Part shown: piece after piece, positions 59,041-64,000 of the stretch
Position numbering within the stretch: the first letter of the stretch is position 1
Layout: every line of letters starts with the position of its first letter
Assembly: GCF_000001735.4 (NCBI RefSeq)
Contig: NC_003071.7
Span: 10,533,151-10,597,150, forward strand
Direction of reading: 5' to 3'
DNA: 64,000 nt
Source of the DNA: Arabidopsis thaliana
Taxonomy: Eukaryota > Streptophyta > Magnoliopsida > Brassicales > Brassicaceae
The notes under the pieces: generated by a model
Told to the model about the DNA's origin: nothing
What the model saw: only the letters and a program-made list of their open reading frames with translations
Database searches by the model: none
Program-made: the position numbers and the translations under genes

Positions 59041-60483
59041 TTAACTGTGATGGGTAAGAAATTAGGTGTTATTACCAGAACACGACAGAACTTTTTTTAA
59101 TTACTGTTATATTTTCGAGTTTTTTTTATTACCCAGCGTGCCCCTACTAAACGTTACCGGAAAAAACGTAATTACAGGGAATGCCACTGCCACGTCAGAA
59201 TTTGCTGACGTGGATTAAATGAACTCAGCCGGCTGAGTTACGGTATGTTGCGGCTGACTTACGTCAAAAATATATGAGTCATAACAAAACGGCGAAGTAT
59301 GAGTATAACTCAGCCAGACGTTACGGCTGAGTTGTAAAATGTTGCCTGAGTTATTGTATAACTCAGGCAACGGTATGGTTGAGTTAAGGATGGTCGGCCG
59401 AGTTATAAGAAGTTATACAATAACCCAGCCAACAATATGGCTGAGTTATGAGAAAAAGGCTGACTTATTTCCTCGACGCGGCCGAGTTATAGTTTTGATC
59501 GGCTTAGTTATGGAAAGATGTTACGGCTGAGTTATTGTCGAGTGAAATAAATCAGCCGCCAATAGCTGGTTTACGATATAACTCAGCCATGTTATGGCTG
59601 ACTTATTGTTAAAAGATTAATTACTATAATATCATGCAGTTATGGCCGAGTTGTTGAACGTTACGGTTGAGTTAGTTGAGTTACGACATACCACGGCTGA
59701 ATTAACTTTGTTTTTTTTCCTGTTTTAATTACTGTAATAGTATTCATGTTGCGGCTGACTTAAAGATTTGCTTCATGGCTGTGTTATGAAATGTTCGTTT
59801 GGTGGCTGACTTGCCACGTCATCACTTCAAAACGGCGTCGGCTGTAATAATCCATGTCATCATTCCATGTCAGCATCCTCGACGGAAATACGAAAAGTCT
59901 CTTGCTTTAAATCGTTTTCCCAGATTGTGTCCACCGCCTGAACGTTACAACATCACCGGAACTTTCTTTTCTTCATTCATCTTCTCATACATCTTCAATT
60001 TCTTTCATCTTTCTCTTGATATGGCTGGTCCCGCTACGGTCATAGTTGTTTCCGGTTCGTGGGTAAAGAAACAGAGATTCGTATTTAACCCCGACGAAAG
60101 AGGGTGTAGAGTTGTGCAGCTAGAAGCGGAAAGAGCAGTTTACGATAGTCTTTTCAAGACGGTGATCGATGATTACGGAGTGAATCAGTCGACCCATCAG
60201 TTACGGCTGAGTTACATGTTCTCCAACAAGACTCTGAAAACTATGCCCTTCGATACTCCACCAGTTTATATCTCCAATGATCGACAGTTGCAATGTTATC
60301 TAGGTTTGACGAAATTCGAGCAGCTACGTCTCTGTGTGGAGTTTACGGCGAAAGATTCAAGTGATATTAGTCGGAAGGACGGATCAAGAGGAAGGGGTTC
60401 GAAACGCCCTATTGAATCTGACTCAAGAGCAGAATCTAGATTCGAAGTTCCGGGTCGGGGGTTTGAAGGTGTCTGTTACGATT

Positions 60484-60585
60484 ATCAAGACGATGAAGCA
60501 GGGGACGATGAAGCAGGGGACGATGAATCAGGTGTCGATGAAGCATCTGACAAAGAAGCAAGTGACGAAGAAGCAGATGATGAAT
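60484..60585 (+). repeat. Short acidic coding repeat
   Basis: Degenerate 15-bp units GACGATGAAGCAGGG encode repeated D-D-E-A-G blocks in the transposase linker. Confidence 0.7.
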
Positions 60586-62159
60586 TTTCTAGCCGGTTTG
60601 ATTTTTTCGACGACTCCGATGGTGCCTCATCTGATGATGAAGACTTTGCTATATACGGCGAGCCTAATAATAATGACGAAGATTCATCGAAACCTTCTCC
60701 TTCGAAGAGATCTCAGACCATGGAATTGATCGGATCTGCTGGGAGCCTGACTGATTTAAAGTTGGAGCTGTCTACGCTAACACTCGCGGTAGGCCAAAAA
60801 TATCGTAGCAAATTCGAGTTGGAGTATCGACTCAAACTTCTTGCGATAAGGGATGGGTTTGATTTTGATGTACCAACTTCTAATAAGACTACAGTTATCT
60901 TACGAGTGCTGGGTGGATAGATGTCTTTGGAGGGTTCGTGCATCTAGACAAGGAAATGATCCCAATTTTCATGTTTATATATACGATTCGGAACACACAT
61001 GTTCTGTGACGGAACGTTCTGGTCGATCCCGACAAGCAACACCTGATGTTCTGGGAGTTCTTTACAGGGACTATCTTGGTGACGTTGGTCCGGATGTTAA
61101 ACCAAAATCAGTCGGAATAATCATCACTAAGAATTTTCGAGTAAAGGTAATTACAATGTTTTGGCTGACTTACTATTTAGCTGCTGGCTGACTTATAGAT
61201 ATTTTACGGTTGACTTATTGATATAGGCTGACATATAATTACATTCTGGTTGAGTTATGACTTTCAAGGCTGACTTAAGATCACTTGTTGGCTGAGTTGT
61301 GGTATAGTTTAGGCTGACTTATCAACTAATATGTTTGTGTTAACAGATGAGTTATTCGAAGTCATACAAGACGCTCAGGTTTGCAAGGGAGCTCACTCTG
61401 GGAACCCCTGATAGTAGTTTTGAAGAACTGCCTTCTTACCTATACATGATAAGACGGGCAAATCCGGGTACAGTCGCGCGTCTTCAAATTGATGAGAGTG
61501 GAAGATTCAACTATATGTTCATTGCATTTGGTGCCAGTATCGCTGGGTTTCATTACATGCGCAGAGTTGTTGTTGTCGACGGTACCTTTCTCCATGGTAG
61601 TTACAAAGGGACGCTCTTGACAGCCCTTGCTCAGGATGGTAATTTTCAGATTTTTCCGTTAGCTTTCGGTGTAGTTGACACTGAAAATGATGATTCTTGG
61701 CGTTGGTTTTTTACGCAACTCAAAGTTGTTATTCCTGATGCAACGGACCTGGCGATAATCTCAGACAGACATAAGTCAATAGGGAAAGCAATTGGTGAAG
61801 TGTATCCGTTGGCTGCTCGTGGGATTTGTTATAGGCTGAATGATTTTACTAACGCGTTCAACGAGATTGAAGAGCTTGATCCTCTACTACATGCATACAT
61901 CCAAAGAGCGGGTGTTGAAATGTGGGCGCGTGCTCATTTCCCCGGTGATAGATACAATTTAATGACTACGAATATAGCGGAATCAATGAACAGAGCACTG
62001 TCACAAGCCAGAAATCTTCCCATAGTTCGACTGTTAGAAGCGATAAGACAGATGATGACTAGATGGTTTGCTGAACGGAGAGATGATGCGAGCAAACAGC
62101 ATACTCAGCTCACACGTGGTGTTGAGAAACTCTTACAGGTAACTCAGCTGTAACTAGTG

Positions 62160-62260
62160 CATAACTCAGTCGTCGAATAACGATAACCCCGTCATAACGA
62201 GAATAACTCAGCCATAACGAGAATAACTCAGCCATAAAGAGAATAACTCAGCCATAACTT
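62160..62260. repeat. 21-bp repeats carrying the MULE motif in intron 2
   Basis: Three units of GAGAATAACTCAGCCATAA lie in tandem inside transposase intron 2. Each contains the inverse of the element motif. Confidence 0.85.
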
Positions 62261-62813
62261 TTTTGTTTTGTTTCTTGTCTCTTCTCTTTAATAGACCCGC
62301 GTCAACTCGTCAAGACTACTGGATGTACAAACGATTGATGCTTCCCGCGTTCAAGTAGCTTATGGAGCATCTTTGCATGTTGTAAATGTGGATGAAAAAC
62401 AATGCACATGCCGTCTTTTCGACAAAGAGAAATTACCATGCATCCATGCAATCGCAGCTGTAGAGCATTTGGGTGTGTCTCGTATATCCCTGTGCAGTCC
62501 TTATTATAAGAGCAGTCATTTGGTCAATGCGTACGCTGGTGCAATCATGCCTTCAGATACAGAAGTCCCTGTTCCTCAAATTGTAATTGACCAACCGTGT
62601 TTGCCTCCGATTGTTGCGAACCAGCCAGGCAGGCCCAAGAAACTAAGGATGAAATCAGCACTAGAAGTCGCCGTTGAGACTAAACGCCCTAGGAAGGAAC
62701 ACGCATGTTCTCGATGTAAAGAAACAGGGCACAATGTTAAAACTTGCCGTGCATAGTACTGTTTGTACTCTGTATGTGTCTTCTTTCCCTTGTTTGGCAA
62801 CAGTGGTATGTAT

Positions 62814-62965
62814 TTTTACATGTTATGGCCGAGTTATATAATTAGGGAAATCGAAAGAATCGGTCATTTTACATGTTATGGCCGAGTTATGGAATTAGGG
62901 AAGTCCAAAGGTTCGGTCATTTTACATGTTATGGCCGAGTTGAGTTCATTTTACCTGTTACGGCT
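62814..62965. repeat. 53-bp tandem repeat in the MULE 3' region
   Basis: Copies start at 62814, 62867 and 62920 with TTTTACATGTTATGGCCGAG; the third is partial. Each contains one element motif, so expansion of the unit also multiplies the motif. Confidence 0.85.
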
Positions 62966-63148
62966 GAGTTATCGATAAACTATGAAAGGCTTAAGACTGA
63001 GTTATATTCGTATTATGTTATTTAGTGTCTGAGTTATTTAATTTTGAAGGCAAAGACAAAATGAAGTTCCCATAAATAGTTGTTTGAAGGATACATAGGA
63101 GGAATGAAAAGTAAACAATGGTAATAACCCGATTCCTTCCATCTTCCA

Positions 63149-64000
63149 TTACTCGAGGACCATTTTTAACTCTTGCACTTCTTCGATATTGGGGTCGACA
63201 GTCACATCTGATATCATCAGATGATTTTGGATCTTCACGTGATTGGGGCCAGGATGATACCTGAAGATCTTCCACCAGGTGAGTGCAACATATATATTGT
63301 CAATAACAATACTGTCATTGCGAAAATATCGAAATTTCCTATGCAAGTCAACCGCCAATTCGCCAGAGGCCTCACATTTCAACCTCTCTTTACTGAAACA
63401 TATAAAACAGTCTTACAATTAAGCTAACTGAAGAAAAATACATGATCAAAAGAAAGAAATTTAGAAGTAAAGAAACAAAAGAAATTATACTATTTGTCCA
63501 TAATCTGGAAGGTAAGTCTGAATCCGTCCATCTCCCAACCATCTTTTGTAATATTTCTCAGACATCCGACCTCGACGAGTGCACCAACCAAATCTGGGAG
63601 TATGAAATAAAGATTAAAAACAGGCATGTGATTTGTGAAAGTATGAAATTTGCATTAGATACGTATTACTTACCGACCAAATAATCAGTATCACTGGTGT
63701 CTTCAGTAATGTAGTCATAAGGTGTGAATCTGTTAAATAATACAGTTTCCCTTGGGTCGGAATGAGTTACCTCAGTTGCATTCATGAACTCAATCATGTA
63801 TTTGTGGGTTGTTGTTCGGACAAAACCCCAGTTTTCGATAACACCAAAAGTTCTGATTTCTTTCCACTGATTCTCTTCAAGCATGTCGTAGTAACGTTGA
63901 GAAAACCGAGTTCCGATTATAGCTTCAATTTGGATACCCTATGAAAACAAAATTGGAGGGTGAGTTATATAGGGAATAAGACAAGCAGAAGGTTAAGTAT
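63149..64000 (-). CDS. RPA70-like / DUF223 OB-fold nucleic-acid-binding protein, N-terminus beyond the window
   Basis: Three exons in transcript order, 63938-63674, 63593-63491 and 63392-63149, join in frame with GT-AG introns to give 203 C-terminal residues. The 5' part lies past 64000. The sequence fits plant replication protein A 70-kDa-like OB folds: GIQIEAIIGTRFSQRYY, WKEIRTFGVIENWGFVRTTT, KYMIEFMNATEV, then TDYLVDLVGALVEVG (across the first junction) and YKERLKCEASGELAVDL (across the second). Such genes are abundant in Arabidopsis, often with transposons. It stops 393 bp from the convergent transposase and no lesion was seen. It could be a second gene of the MULE, a Helitron-type RPA relic or an independent gene. 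The visible part is too short to decide. Confidence 0.7.

Larger units (their letters stand above)
60021..62756 (+). pseudogene. MULE (MuDR-type) transposase, damaged
   Basis: Exons: 60021-61146, 61347-62138 and 62295-62756. The N-terminus resembles the PB1-like domain of plant MuDR proteins (residues 1-115). An acidic region follows, built of repeated DDEAG units. A one-base frameshift near 60905 separates it from a MULE-type DNA-binding region (CWVDRCLWRVRASRQGNDP). Exon B holds the catalytic core (VVVDGTFLHGSYKG; IISDRHKSIGKAI; TTNIAESMNRAL). About 25 residues expected between GIC and YRLNDFTNAFNEI seem to be missing, an in-frame deletion. Exon C has a SWIM zinc finger (CTCRLFDKEKLPCIHAIA) and a zinc knuckle (CSRCKETGHNVKTC). 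Both introns carry the element's motif. It would cut and paste the element if intact; this copy is probably non-autonomous. Confidence 0.85.
59130..63040 (+). mobile_element. Mutator-like element (MULE) with dispersed GGCTGAGTTA motifs
   Basis: The element is defined by a transposase gene (60021-62756). Flanks and introns are packed with a motif near GGCYGASTTAY in both orientations. By eye there are about 25 copies at 59220-59820, 8 in intron 1, 5 in intron 2 and 6 at 62820-63030. The left boundary is tentative (a motif-free, TTACC/GGTAA-containing stretch lies at 59040-59160). No right terminal repeat or 9-bp target duplication was found, so the element may extend past the window. Only one motif copy was noticed inside a coding exon (60203-60215). 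Confidence 0.75.

Noticed and set aside
1-64000. CRISPR arrays, operons, ribosome binding sites or riboswitches
   Set aside because: The window is plant nuclear DNA; repeats here are microsatellites, minisatellites or transposon parts, with no unique spacers of constant length.

Overview
The window is nuclear DNA of a crucifer plant, almost certainly Arabidopsis thaliana or a very close relative. It has AT-rich intergenic DNA, short GT-AG introns, plant-only gene families and several plant transposon types. The intact genes GDU4, ARL1/ARF3-type GTPase, COL3, a class III peroxidase, a thaumatin-like gene, TIC55, a CCCH/G-patch gene, AGL61, TAT3 and a DnaJ-type zinc-finger gene appear in the order I know from A. 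thaliana chromosome 2 (about AT2G24762 to AT2G24860). Most spliced models give exact reading frames with family-typical protein lengths.

Layout. 1-2.8 kb: degenerate repeats, then a PIF/Harbinger-like element with TAA duplications that carries a 27-bp minisatellite. 3.6-4.7 kb: a dead REM-type B3 gene. 5.9-12.7 kb: a clade-II glutamate receptor-like (GLR) gene with a 3.7-kb first intron, killed by one frameshift and one nonsense codon. 13.9-16.4 kb: a 5'-truncated LINE with poly(A) and a 13-bp target duplication. 16.6-17.1 kb: a dead S-protein homologue (SPH). 17.1-26.3 kb: largely gene-free, with a foldback element, a hairpin and TA microsatellites.

26.3-55.1 kb is the conserved gene block: GDU4 (+), ARL1 (+), a hAT-like non-autonomous element, COL3 (+), a 3.3-kb gap with LTR-like remnants, peroxidase (-), a deletion-damaged thaumatin-like gene (+), TIC55 (+) convergent with a CCCH/G-patch gene (-), AGL61 (+) convergent with TAT3 (-), and a DnaJ zinc-finger gene (-). 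These genes do not form one pathway. They cover amino acid export (GDU4), Golgi traffic (ARL1), light signalling (COL3), cell-wall or oxidative chemistry (peroxidase), chloroplast function (TIC55), female gametophyte development (AGL61) and tyrosine/jasmonate-linked metabolism (TAT3).

54.8-58.2 kb holds two tandem copies of a unit carrying exon 1 of the DnaJ zinc-finger gene plus an SPH gene; each SPH copy has different damage. 59.1-63.0 kb is a Mutator-like element (MULE). Its transposase has a frameshift and appears to lack a block of residues. Its non-coding parts, including both introns, carry several dozen copies of a short motif near GGCTGAGTTAT. A structurally intact RPA/OB-fold-type gene lies convergent to it and runs off the right edge. 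The motif array and this possible two-gene arrangement are the most interesting parts of the window.
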